Shown here: one piece after another, positions 33,796 through 42,302 of the stretch
Layout of the letters: the number at the start of each line of letters is the position of its first letter
How positions within the stretch are numbered: the first letter of the stretch is position 1
Source of the DNA: CAYNXB01 sp964401045
Lineage (GTDB): Bacteria > Pseudomonadota > Alphaproteobacteria > Sphingomonadales > Sphingomonadaceae
Reading direction: 5' to 3'
NCBI GenBank assembly: GCA_964401045.1
Contig: CAYNXB010000011.1
Location: 1 to 49,491 of the forward strand
DNA length: 49,491 nucleotides
Translations under genes and position numbers: made by a program
The notes under the pieces: model-generated
Told to the model about the DNA's origin: nothing
Databases searched by the model: none
Seen by the model: only the letters and a program-made list of their open reading frames with translations

Positions 33796-35228
33796 CTTTC
33801 CCAGCCGAAGTGATCGGCCAGTTCCTCAGGCGTGAAGCCGAAGCTCGAGACGTCTTCCGTATAAGGCAGCATGCCCTTGTTCCATGCCACGAACTCCGCC
33901 TTCAGCGCGGCGAATTTCTCCGGCATGCGGTCCTTGAGATTGGCGCGTTCGAGCGGATCGGCGACCACGTCGAACAGGTATTCGTGTCCTTGCATCGAGA
34001 GATATTTGTGGCGCCCGCGCCGCGCTGCCTTCTGGTGCTTGTTCCAGAATTTCCAGAACAGCGCGCGCTCGGGCATCGCGGTGCCGCGCAGCGCGGGGCG
34101 GAAGTCGATCCCATCCGTGGGAAAGCGCGGATCGGGCGCGCCGCCCGCGCCGGCAAGGAACGTCGGCAGGAAGTCCATCGACATCACCGGCGCGTCGCTT
34201 TTGGTTCCGGCGGTGGTCAGTCCCGGCCACTTGACGATGAGCGGCACGCGAATGCCGCCTTCGAGCAGTTCGGTCTTGATCCCGTTGAACGGCCAGTTGT
34301 GCGAGAAGCGCTCACCCCCGTTGTCGCTGGTGAACACCACCACGGTGTCGCGGTCGAGCCCAAGCTCGGCGAGCCGGGCAAGTACGCGCCCCGCGTTGGC
34401 GTCGAGCGAGCGCACCATCGAGGCATAGGTTTCCATATCGCCGCCGTCATAGTCGGCGATCGCCAGCGCGCCCGGCGCCGGCGGATTGGCGGCAATGCGA
34501 TCGGATTCGGCCTTGCCCTTGGCGTCCGGGCCTTCCCACGGCCAGTGCGCGGCCGTGAAGTGGAGGCTCAGCAGCCACGGCTGGGCCGATTTCGCCCGCG
34601 CCTCCAGGAATTCGACCGCGCGATCGCCCAGCAGGTCGGTGTAGTAACCCATCTCGTCGACCCGCACGTCGCCATCCCAGGTGTCGGCCGGGCCGGCGCC
34701 GATCTTGTGGGTGTAGTAGTCGACCCCGCCCCCGCGGTTGCCCCAGAACTCGTCGTAGCCGCTCTGGAGCGGCCCGAACTTCGGCAGGCCGCCCATGTGC
34801 CACTTGCCCAGCAGCCCGGTGTGGTACCCCTGCTTGCGCAGCAGGGAGGGCAACGTCGGATGCTCGGGCGGCAAGCCCAGCTCGGGGTTGCCGAGCGGCT
34901 CCTCGAGCCCGGCGCGCAGGCGGTACTGGTAACGGCCGGTGATCAGGCCGACGCGCGTGGCGCTGCACACCGCGCTATTGGCATAGCCGTGCATGAACTG
35001 CATGCCCTGCGCGGCGAGGGCGTCGATCATCGGCGTCTGGTATTCCTGCCGGCCATAGCAGGAGAGGTCGGCGTAACCGAAGTCGTCGGCCATGATGAAC
35101 AGGAAGTTCGGCTTCTTCGCCGGCTGCGCCAGTGCCGGCCCGCTGGCCGCCAGCGCCGCCGTGCCGAGAGCAGCGGCCATGGCGCCGCGCCGGGTGATGC
35201 CTGCCGCGGCGCTGTCGAACTCGTTCAT
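33792..35228 (-). CDS. Tat-exported sulfatase with CSATR active site
   Basis: A 478-residue alkaline-phosphatase-fold sulfatase. A Tat-type signal (ITRRGAMAAALGTAALAASG, cleavage near ALAQ) is followed by metal ligands in FIMADDFGYADLS, the formylglycine site C88-S-A-T-R92 in VCSATRVGLITGRYQYR, GKWHMGG, and VFTSDNGG. Most type I sulfatases have C-x-P-x-R. Here Ala replaces Pro, a form tolerated in some subfamilies. It hydrolyses an unknown sulfate ester in the periplasm. It lies 134 bases downstream of a TonB receptor on the same strand, which suggests import and desulfation of one substrate. Confidence 0.9.
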   Translation of the reverse strand: MNEFDSAAAGITRRGAMAAALGTAALAASGPALAQPAKKPNFLFIMADDFGYADLSCYGRQEYQTPMIDALAAQGMQFMHGYANSAVCSATRVGLITGRYQYRLRAGLEEPLGNPELGLPPEHPTLPSLLRKQGYHTGLLGKWHMGGLPKFGPLQSGYDEFWGNRGGGVDYYTHKIGAGPADTWDGDVRVDEMGYYTDLLGDRAVEFLEARAKSAQPWLLSLHFTAAHWPWEGPDAKGKAESDRIAANPPAPGALAIADYDGGDMETYASMVRSLDANAGRVLARLAELGLDRDTVVVFTSDNGGERFSHNWPFNGIKTELLEGGIRVPLIVKWPGLTTAGTKSDAPVMSMDFLPTFLAGAGGAPDPRFPTDGIDFRPALRGTAMPERALFWKFWNKHQKAARRGRHKYLSMQGHEYLFDVVADPLERANLKDRMPEKFAALKAEFVAWNKGMLPYTEDVSSFGFTPEELADHFGWES

Positions 35229-35240
35229 TGCTTACGTCCC

Positions 35241-35288
35241 TTCATTCTTGCGGAATGAGGGCGGCCAGCCTCCTCGGCACGGCCGCCC
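35241..35288 (-). other. tandem hairpins between receptor and sulfatase genes
   Basis: Two inverted repeats lie in the 134-base spacer. TCATTC (35242-35247) and GAATGA (35253-35258) frame a 5-base loop. GGGCGGCC (35259-35266) and GGCCGCCC (35281-35288) frame a 14-base loop. No T-tract follows on the minus strand, so a classical terminator is unlikely. They may protect or process the transcript so that receptor and sulfatase are made in different amounts. Confidence 0.45.
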
Positions 35289-35362
35289 AGTCGATGCAAT
35301 GCCTGCCCAGAGGTTCGAGAGGCGGGCACTGCCTTTTTCGTATGGCCTTCGCAGAAAGCCCC

Positions 35363-38300
35363 TCACATGCGGAACTTGAGACCGACCGTGTAACGCCGGC
35401 CGAGCACGTCGTAGACCCCCGCGTTCACCTGAGTCGAATAGCCCGAGAACGGCACATAAGTCGGCGTGACGGGCGGATCGGCATCGAACAGGTTGGTGAC
35501 CGATCCCCACAGCTCGACGGTCGAGCTGCCGACGCCGAACTCGTAGCCGAGCCGCAGATCGGCGTAGAACACCGAATCTACCGAGTTGTCCGCGATCTTG
35601 ACCACCTGGCTGGCGAGGCAATCCTCGTAGGCGCAGGCGTCCTGCACGCCAGGTCCGATATAGCGGCCCTGGAAGAACGCCGAGAACGGGCCGTTGCGGT
35701 AGGTGACGTTGCCTGTCATCCGGAAGTCCGGGTAGCCGTAGTAGACGTTGGTGGACGGACTGGCCCCGACCTGGCCCTTGCGGTCGGTGTAGATGCCGGT
35801 CGAATCCACCTCGGACCGCTCGGTCAGCCAGTTAGCGAAGATGCGCGTGGAAATGGTTTCGTCGCCACCGAATATGGTCGCGTCGGTGGAATAGGACAGC
35901 TCGGCGTCGATGCCGCTGGCGATCGCCTCAGCCACGTTGACCACCACGTCGCCGATCAGCGAGATGCGGTCGGTCACAGGGTCGCGGTCGATCAGCAGGC
36001 AGTACTCCGGTCCGCCGGCCTCGCAGCGATCGGCGACCGTCTGCACGCCGACGCGGCCGAGCGCGCCCTTGATCTTTACCCGCCACCAGTCGACCGACAG
36101 CGACAGGCCGGGCAGGAACGTGGGCCGCAGAACAGCGCCGGCGGTGAAGTTGTCGGCCTTCTCCGGCTTGGCGAACTGGTTGCCGCCCGAGAAGATGGTG
36201 ACGTTGATCGTGCCATCGCCCGGATAGCGCGGGTCGGTGAGCGTCGCCGAGCCGCCGGTCTTGTCGTAGCGTTCGTTGAGGTTCGGGGCGCGAACGTCGC
36301 GTGAATAAGTGCCGCGCAGGCGAATGGAATCGCCGATCGCTACGTCCAGTCCGCCCTTGTAGGCCCAGATCTCGCCCGAATTCGAATAGTCGGCCCAACG
36401 CACCGCGGCGTTGAGGTTGGCCGAGACGCCGCTGGTATCGAGCAATGGCACCAGCGTTTCCGCGAATGCCTCCCACACGTCGGTATCGGCCTGGATGTTC
36501 CACACCTTGGAATACTGGGTGCCGACGCCGGCGTTGGTGGTGCAGTCGGCTGCGCTCACGCCGCGCAGGCCGAGCGCGGGGTTGTTGCACTTGACCGCGG
36601 CGTAGCTGTCGTAGTTCGCCGAGGGGTTGGAGGAATCGCGCGAGATCTGGAAGAACGATTCCTTGCGGTACGATCCGCCCACCGCCAGCGAGATCGGGCC
36701 GGCCCAGTTGTCGACCACGTTACCCGCCAGCGATAGCTCGGCGAGGTGCTGCTTGTAGATGGTCCGATTAACCTTCGCTTCCTGAGAGGTGTAGGAATCG
36801 GTCAGGCCGAGGTCGTAGCCGGTGTCGACGAAGTAGAGATCGGTGGTGATCTGCTCGCCCGGATCGTTGCCGACGACGTAATCGACTGCCCCGGGCGAGG
36901 CGTTGCCACGGCCGAACAGGTTGAGCGGCTCGCAGCCCGGGAAGGCCGCAGCGCCGGCCGGATTGAGCGACACGTTGCAGACGATCTGGCCAGTGTCGGG
37001 ATCGCGCACCGCGTCGAGCGCGGCGAACACCCGATCGAGGCGGAGGCCGACTTGCTTCCAGATGCGTTTGGAGCGGCCGTACTGGTAATAGCCGTCGAAC
37101 CGCCAGCCATCCATGAAACCGCCGGTGTCTATATCGGCCATGAAGCCGGCGGTGCCGATGTCCTGCGTGGTCTCGTCGTTGAAGCGCATCTGCCCGATGT
37201 CTTCGATGCTCCCCATGCGGCGCAGGGTAAACGATGCGATGCCGTTATCCGTCATCGTCTGCTGCAGGTCGGCCGGCAGGTAGGCGTTGCCGCTGAAGAT
37301 CGTCAGCGCGGTGGGCGTGCCACCGAAGCCGCCACGCGGCGTGTTCCACTGGAACAGCTTGTTGTAGCCGCGGATATACTGGCCGAACACCTTTACGCCG
37401 TCGGCCACTTCGTAGTCCGCGTAGCCGAACAGCGAATAGCGATCGATGTCCGGATAGAGCGTCTGGACCTCGCTCAACTCGCCGCCAAGGTCGTCACCGT
37501 CGCCGCCCACGGTGCGAGCGGGCGGCGTTCCCAGGGTGCCCTGGGTAATCGTGCCGGGAACGAACGGCGAGACGTTCCCGCTGCTGTCGAACTTGCGGCC
37601 ATTGATCGCCGTACCCGGTGCGAAGATCACGCCGTCGAACGAAGCATTCATCGAATGAACGTCAGGGTAGAAGCTCCACACGCCGTCCGCGCCCTGGACG
37701 CTGCCCCAGCTCTGGTACCAGTTGCGGCCCTTGTAGCTGTGTATGCCCTCCTGGTGGGCGCCCTCGGCGGACAGCAGCAAGTGCCCGCGATCGCCGAGCG
37801 CGAAGCCGGCGGAAAGCGAGCCCGAATAGTTCTCGCCGTCGCCCCGGTCGGTGACCCCGCCCTGCACGTCGGCCTGGAGGCCGGTGAAATCGGTGTCGAT
37901 GATGAAGTTGACCACCCCGGCGACCGCGTCGGTGCCGTAGGCGGCGGAGGCGCCGCCGGTCACCGTCTCGACGCTGCGGATCATCGCCTTCGGGAAGATG
38001 TTGATGTCGACGCCGCCGAACACGGTGGAAGACGGCACGCGCCGCCCGTTGAGCAGGGTCAGCGTGCGGTTGATGCCGAGGCCGCGCAAGTTGAGGTTGC
38101 CAGTGCCGCCGCGCGCAAAAAACGTGGAGCTGGCGGGCGTCTGGTTGCCCATGAACTGCGGCAACTGGCTGACGCTGGCGACGAGCGAGGCCGGGTCCAT
38201 CGCCTGGAGCTCCTCGGCGCGCACCGCGGTCACCGGCACCGGCGAATCCATCCCGTTGGTGATGAGGCGCGAACCGGTGACGACGATGGCGCCGTCGCCG

Positions 38301-38461
38301 GTTGCCGCGTCCGCCGCAGCACTTGGTGCGGCTTGCACGCCCGCGGTTGTCGGCTGGCTATCCTGCGCCAGCGCCGGGCCCGCCCAGGCCGCCAGTGCCA
38401 CCGCGCTCACGCCGCAGAGACCACGCAGCCTGGTCGTACGCGCACCGTTCTTCGCAATCAT
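35363..38461 (-). CDS. TonB-dependent outer-membrane receptor
   Basis: A 1032-residue receptor. A signal peptide (GVSAVALAAWAGPALAQ) is followed by a TonB-box-like AIVVTGSRL, a plug domain (SPVPVTAVRAEELQ, LRGLGINRTLTLLNGRRVPSS, IRSVETVTGGASAAYGTDAVAGVVNFI) and a 22-strand type barrel ending in YTVGLKFRM. The plug is of the large, carbohydrate/xenobiotic-type receptors abundant in sphingomonads rather than a siderophore-specific form. ATG 38461 has GGGGGG upstream. It is divergent from a LysR gene and followed by a sulfatase, so the ligand may be sulfated. Confidence 0.93.
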   Translation of the reverse strand: MIAKNGARTTRLRGLCGVSAVALAAWAGPALAQDSQPTTAGVQAAPSAAADAATGDGAIVVTGSRLITNGMDSPVPVTAVRAEELQAMDPASLVASVSQLPQFMGNQTPASSTFFARGGTGNLNLRGLGINRTLTLLNGRRVPSSTVFGGVDINIFPKAMIRSVETVTGGASAAYGTDAVAGVVNFIIDTDFTGLQADVQGGVTDRGDGENYSGSLSAGFALGDRGHLLLSAEGAHQEGIHSYKGRNWYQSWGSVQGADGVWSFYPDVHSMNASFDGVIFAPGTAINGRKFDSSGNVSPFVPGTITQGTLGTPPARTVGGDGDDLGGELSEVQTLYPDIDRYSLFGYADYEVADGVKVFGQYIRGYNKLFQWNTPRGGFGGTPTALTIFSGNAYLPADLQQTMTDNGIASFTLRRMGSIEDIGQMRFNDETTQDIGTAGFMADIDTGGFMDGWRFDGYYQYGRSKRIWKQVGLRLDRVFAALDAVRDPDTGQIVCNVSLNPAGAAAFPGCEPLNLFGRGNASPGAVDYVVGNDPGEQITTDLYFVDTGYDLGLTDSYTSQEAKVNRTIYKQHLAELSLAGNVVDNWAGPISLAVGGSYRKESFFQISRDSSNPSANYDSYAAVKCNNPALGLRGVSAADCTTNAGVGTQYSKVWNIQADTDVWEAFAETLVPLLDTSGVSANLNAAVRWADYSNSGEIWAYKGGLDVAIGDSIRLRGTYSRDVRAPNLNERYDKTGGSATLTDPRYPGDGTINVTIFSGGNQFAKPEKADNFTAGAVLRPTFLPGLSLSVDWWRVKIKGALGRVGVQTVADRCEAGGPEYCLLIDRDPVTDRISLIGDVVVNVAEAIASGIDAELSYSTDATIFGGDETISTRIFANWLTERSEVDSTGIYTDRKGQVGASPSTNVYYGYPDFRMTGNVTYRNGPFSAFFQGRYIGPGVQDACAYEDCLASQVVKIADNSVDSVFYADLRLGYEFGVGSSTVELWGSVTNLFDADPPVTPTYVPFSGYSTQVNAGVYDVLGRRYTVGLKFRM

Positions 38462-38550
38462 CGGAAATCCCCCCTTTTTGTGATCTTCTTGTTTGAAGCC
38501 GAAATCCGGGGAGGGCCGATTTAAAGCAAGCAACGCTCTGGTAATGACAG

Positions 38551-38572
38551 CCCATAACTTGAAAGCTATGGG
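38551..38572. promoter_or_regulatory. imperfect palindrome, likely LysR operator
   Basis: A 22-base dyad with perfect 6-base outer arms CCCATA (38551-38556) and TATGGG (38567-38572) and three further inner pairs, in the 128-base divergent spacer between the TonB receptor and the LysR gene. It is AT-rich at its half-sites and contains ATA-N10-TAT, close to the usual T-N11-A LysR box. It ends 17 bases before the LysR start, which fits autorepression plus control of the receptor. Confidence 0.55.
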
Positions 38573-38589
38573 TATATCGGGAGGTAATA

Positions 38590-39528
38590 ATGCCGAGCCT
38601 ACCTTTCACCCTGCGCCAGCTCGAGGTTTTCGCCAGCCTGTGCGAGACGCGGAGCTTCCGCCGCAGCGCGGAAACGCTAGGCATTTCACAGGCTTCGGTG
38701 AGCAGCCAGATGAAGCTGCTGGAAGACCAGCTTGGGCTGATACTGCTCGCCCGCCGGCCCGGAACGCGGCCTTCGCTCACCGCCGAGGGCATGACGTTCC
38801 TCGACGACCTGCGCCACTTTCGCGCAGCCGCCGAAACGCTCGCCGCCCATCGCCGACGCGGGCCGGACGAGGGGGACCGGGCGGTGCGCTACCGCGTGCT
38901 CATCGGCCAGGGCATGCTCGACCACTTCATCCGCCCGAAGCTCGACCGCTTCTTCCAGGCCGAACCGCAGATCGAGCTGATCTTCGAGCCGCGCCCGCCG
39001 AGCGGCGATCTCGCCCGTGACATCGAGGATGGGGCCTACGATTTCGCGCTGATCCACCGCCGCGGCGATCGCGGAGTCGAGCCGACCATGCGCCAGCTCG
39101 CGGTGGTGCGTGGCGGCATCTACGGCCACCGCAAGTTCACTCAAGGGCACGAGCTGCCGCTGAGCGCCGAGTTCATCAACACCTTGCCGTTCATCATGCC
39201 GCTGGCGGCGAGCACGCAGGAACGCGAGATGCTCGGCTTCTTCGAACGCTTCGGCATCCAGCCGCGGCGCGTGATCGGGCACACCCAGTATTACGACGTG
39301 ATGGCCGCGATGCTCGATCGCGCAGTCGGCATCGCATCGTTCACCGAGGCGATGCTGCCGGCCGAGATGCGCGAACACGTGATCATGCTGCACCCGCTCG
39401 AGAACTGGCGGCTGCTGTGGTACCGCAAGGACGCGGGCCGCGATCCGCGCTGCGACGCGGTGGAGAGCTTCCTGTGGTCGAGCGTGCTGCAGGACCCGGA
39501 CTACCTGACGATCGACATCTTCGCCTGA
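38590..39528 (+). CDS. LysR-family transcriptional regulator
   Basis: A 312-residue LTTR with helix-turn-helix LRQLEVFASLCETRSFRRSAETLGISQASVSSQMKLLEDQLG and a substrate-binding domain starting near residue 100 (YRVLIGQGMLDHFIRPKLDRFF). The ribosome site GGGAGG lies 6 bases before ATG. It is divergent from the TonB receptor, with a palindrome between them, so it most likely controls the receptor-sulfatase pair. The inducer is unknown. Confidence 0.9.
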   Translation: MPSLPFTLRQLEVFASLCETRSFRRSAETLGISQASVSSQMKLLEDQLGLILLARRPGTRPSLTAEGMTFLDDLRHFRAAAETLAAHRRRGPDEGDRAVRYRVLIGQGMLDHFIRPKLDRFFQAEPQIELIFEPRPPSGDLARDIEDGAYDFALIHRRGDRGVEPTMRQLAVVRGGIYGHRKFTQGHELPLSAEFINTLPFIMPLAASTQEREMLGFFERFGIQPRRVIGHTQYYDVMAAMLDRAVGIASFTEAMLPAEMREHVIMLHPLENWRLLWYRKDAGRDPRCDAVESFLWSSVLQDPDYLTIDIFA

Positions 39529-39563
39529 CGGAACCCCACGCGCGCGCCCGGCATTGCCCGGAC

Positions 39564-40580
39564 ATGGCGATCGCCCGCGACACGCCGCCGATGGAGGCGA
39601 AGCTCACCGATGCGATCCCGCACGGCGAGGGCTGGCAGTTCGAGCCCAAGTGGGACGGCTTCCGCTGCCTCGCGTTCCGGGAGGACGGGGATGTCTCGCT
39701 GATGTCGAAATCGGGCAAGCCGCTGGCCCGCTATTTCCCGGAGATCGTCGAGGCCCTGCTCTCCCTGAAGCAAAAGCGCTTCGTTCTCGACGGCGAGCTG
39801 GTCCTGCCGGTGGGCGAGGCGCTCTCGTTCGCGGCCTTGCAGATGCGGTTGCATCCGGCGGCCTCGCGCGTCGCCAAACTGTCGCGCGAGACGCCCGCGC
39901 AACTGATGCTGTTCGATTGCCTGCAACTGGGCACGAAGGACCTGTCAGGCAAGCCGCTGGCGGAGCGGCGGAAGGCGCTGGAAGGCTTCATGGCCGATGC
40001 CGCTTCGCCCCGGCTCCTGCTGTCCCCCGTCACCACCGACCGTCAGGTCGCCGAGCGGTGGTTCGCCCACACCGGCAGTGCGCTCGACGGGATCGTCGCC
40101 AAGCGCCTCGACCAGCCGTATCAGCCGGGCGAGCGCGCAATGATCAAGGTCAAGCAGCAGCGCACGGCAGATTGCGTCGTCGGCGGCTACCGGCTGTCGG
40201 GCAATAAGGTCGGCTCGCTGCTGCTCGGGCTCTATGATGCAGAGCGCAAGCTGAATTACGTCGGCTACACCTCGTCGTTCTCGACCGAGGATCGCGCGGC
40301 GCTGCTGCCGAAGCTCGAGCCCGTGCGCGGCGAGTCCGCCTTTGCCGGCTCGTCGCCGGGCGGGGTGAGCCGCTGGAGCAATGGACGCAGCACCGAATGG
40401 GTCGCGCTCAAGGCCGAGCTGGTCGCCGAAGTGGGCTATGACCAGGTCACGGGCCAGCGCTTCCGCCATGGCACCACGTTCGTGCGCTGGCGGCCCGACA
40501 AGGCGCCCGGACAATGCACGATGGAGCAGTTGGAGCACGAGCTGCGTCCGGCCGCGCTGGCGGAATTTCTCGCCTCCTAG
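39564..40580 (+). CDS. stand-alone ATP-dependent DNA ligase (LigC-like)
   Basis: A 338-residue two-domain ligase. The nucleotidyltransferase domain carries the adenylated Lys29 in EPKWDGFR (motif I), then FVLDGELVLP (motif IIIa region), LDGIVAKR (motif IV) and MIKVKQQRTADCVVGGY (motif V). The C-terminal OB domain starts near SLLLGLYDAERKLNYVGYTSSF. It lacks the N-terminal domain of larger ligases and the polymerase or nuclease parts of LigD. No Ku gene is nearby. The stop is shared with the convergent VOC gene in the palindrome CTAG. ATG 39591 is an alternative start. Confidence 0.88.
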   Translation: MAIARDTPPMEAKLTDAIPHGEGWQFEPKWDGFRCLAFREDGDVSLMSKSGKPLARYFPEIVEALLSLKQKRFVLDGELVLPVGEALSFAALQMRLHPAASRVAKLSRETPAQLMLFDCLQLGTKDLSGKPLAERRKALEGFMADAASPRLLLSPVTTDRQVAERWFAHTGSALDGIVAKRLDQPYQPGERAMIKVKQQRTADCVVGGYRLSGNKVGSLLLGLYDAERKLNYVGYTSSFSTEDRAALLPKLEPVRGESAFAGSSPGGVSRWSNGRSTEWVALKAELVAEVGYDQVTGQRFRHGTTFVRWRPDKAPGQCTMEQLEHELRPAALAEFLAS

Positions 40581-40966
40581 GCGGGCAGCTCGACCAGCTC
40601 GATCTCATGGCCCTGCGGGCTTTTCAGCAGCGCGATCTTAACGCCGCCAGCCTCGAACACGTCCGTCACCTTTTCCGCGTCGCAGGCCAGCGCGTGATCG
40701 TGGCTCGCGCGAATGTCGGTGCAGGTGAAGCCGATCGGGCCGTGACCCGGCCCAACGCTGACGTCGCGGCCGTCTTTGTACTGGACCAGCATCAGGCTCG
40801 GCCCGGCCGGTTGCCCTGGTAACCCGAGCACTTGCTCGCGGAACTCGGGCTCGTCGAAGCTCATTGTGACTTCGAAGCCGAATGCGCCGTGCCAGAAGGC
40901 GAGCGCCGCGTCGAGGTCGGGGACGTTGAGCTTGAAGAAGCTCAGGCGGGCTTCAGGCACGGGCAT
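40577..40966 (-). CDS. VOC-family (glyoxalase/dioxygenase fold) protein
   Basis: A 129-residue single-module vicinal-oxygen-chelate protein: LSFFKLNVPDLDAALAFWHGAFGFEV opens the first beta-alpha-beta unit, and GFTCTDIRASHDHALAC plus the closing GHEIELVELP give the second. Members include glyoxalases, epimerases and extradiol dioxygenases; no activity can be assigned. It has a perfect AAGGAGG six bases before ATG, inside the end of the MFS gene, which it overlaps by 14 bases. As last gene of the stilbenoid operon it may handle a ring or aldehyde product. Confidence 0.85.
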   Translation of the reverse strand: MPVPEARLSFFKLNVPDLDAALAFWHGAFGFEVTMSFDEPEFREQVLGLPGQPAGPSLMLVQYKDGRDVSVGPGHGPIGFTCTDIRASHDHALACDAEKVTDVFEAGGVKIALLKSPQGHEIELVELPA

Positions 40967-42302
40967 TCGCAGCCTCCTTGCGGCTTTCGTGTCCGGCGAG
41001 CCAGAAGCACAGCGCGCCGATGGCGTAGAAGACGGTCGAGCATGAGAGCGCCAGCCGCAAACCGTCGCCGCGCAGCGCGGTGCACGCGGCATCGACGCTC
41101 TCTGCCGGGCAGGTCGCGCCCGCCGCGGCGATCAGGCTCTGCGAAAACAGATCGCTCACCGCGCCGACGATCACCGGTGCAAGACCGGTGGCGAGGATGT
41201 TGATGACGAGCATGAACAGCGCGATGGTCGATGCGCGGGTGCGCGGCGTGGCGATGTTCTGCACCGTCGCCAGCATCGGGCCATAGTGCATGAGCAGGCT
41301 GATCCCGGCGAGCACCAGCAGCGGGATCGCGCTGCCCAGTGTCTCGGCCTGGAACGCCAGAAGATAGAGCGGCACAGACAGCGCGAGGCCGATCGCCGGC
41401 ACCCACGAATACCACGCGAGATCACGCTTCCCGAGGCGGTCGGCGGCAAACCCGCTGATCAGCAGCCCGCTGGTGAGCGAGGCAAAGGTGACGAGGCCGT
41501 AGATCAGCCCCGCCTGACCGAAGCTCAGCGCGTGGACCCGCGCAAAATAGACGCCGAGGAACTGGCCGAGCCCGTGCAAGCCGAAGCCGCCGAAGGTGCC
41601 GCCCGCGACCACCAGCAGGAACAGCTTGCGGCGGAACAGGCTCGCCGCAACCGTGCGCAGGCTCGGTACGTCGTCGCCCGCAATCTCGCCTGCCGCGCCG
41701 CGTGCCGGCTCTCGCAAGGTCCATTTGACCAGCGCCGCGACGAGCAGGCCCGGTACGCCCATGATCACGAAGGCCCAGCGCCAGCCGAGCGAATCCGCGA
41801 TCAGCCCGCCGCTCGCCGCCCCGATCAGTGCGCCCGCCGGCACGCCGAGCATCATGATCGAGGTCGCGAACGCGCGCCGCTCCGGCGGGAAGTGATCGCC
41901 GAGCAGGGATGAGGCCGGGGCCGTGAACCCCGCTTCGCCGATGCCCACACCGACGCGCGCGAGCAGCATCTGGGCAAAGTTCGCCGCGGCCCCGCACAGC
42001 ACCGTCATCGTCGACCACGCGACGGTGCAGATCGCGAGAATGTTGATCCGGCTCCGCCGCTCGGCGAGCCGCGCGAACGGCACGCCGAGGACCGAATAGA
42101 GCAGCGCGAAGCTCAGCCCTTGCAGCAGGCCGAGCTGGGTGTCGTTGAGCCCAAGATCCTGCCGCAGCGGCTCTGCGATCGAGGCCACTACCGATCGGTC
42201 GGCATAGTTGACCAGGCACACCAGCAGCAGGACCAGCAGCAGCCAGCCTCGATAACCACGCGAGAAGTCCCGCGCCCCGGCTGGCTGCGCGATCGTTGCC
42301 AT
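40953..42302 (-). CDS. MFS transporter, spinster-like
   Basis: A 449-residue inner-membrane transporter with twelve predicted helices. The start WLLLVLLLVCLVNYADRSVVASIAEPLRQDLGLNDTQLGLL and the loop FARLAERRSRINIL are typical of the spinster-like MFS group common in sphingomonad aromatic-compound clusters. The conserved motif after helix 4 reads RVGVGIGEAGFTAPASSLLGDHFPPERR. It likely imports the operon's substrate from the periplasm. The start shares one base with the hydrolase stop (TGATG). Confidence 0.92.
   Translation of the reverse strand: MATIAQPAGARDFSRGYRGWLLLVLLLVCLVNYADRSVVASIAEPLRQDLGLNDTQLGLLQGLSFALLYSVLGVPFARLAERRSRINILAICTVAWSTMTVLCGAAANFAQMLLARVGVGIGEAGFTAPASSLLGDHFPPERRAFATSIMMLGVPAGALIGAASGGLIADSLGWRWAFVIMGVPGLLVAALVKWTLREPARGAAGEIAGDDVPSLRTVAASLFRRKLFLLVVAGGTFGGFGLHGLGQFLGVYFARVHALSFGQAGLIYGLVTFASLTSGLLISGFAADRLGKRDLAWYSWVPAIGLALSVPLYLLAFQAETLGSAIPLLVLAGISLLMHYGPMLATVQNIATPRTRASTIALFMLVINILATGLAPVIVGAVSDLFSQSLIAAAGATCPAESVDAACTALRGDGLRLALSCSTVFYAIGALCFWLAGHESRKEAANARA

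Noticed and set aside
33792..35228. Sulfatase as a decayed gene because the Pro of CxPxR is missing
   Set aside because: The frame is intact, the metal ligands and Tat signal are present, and Ala is an accepted variant at that position.
35304..35328. tRNA-like T-loop GGTTCGAGA
   Set aside because: The flanking bases do not form a T-stem, and no acceptor or anticodon arm is present.
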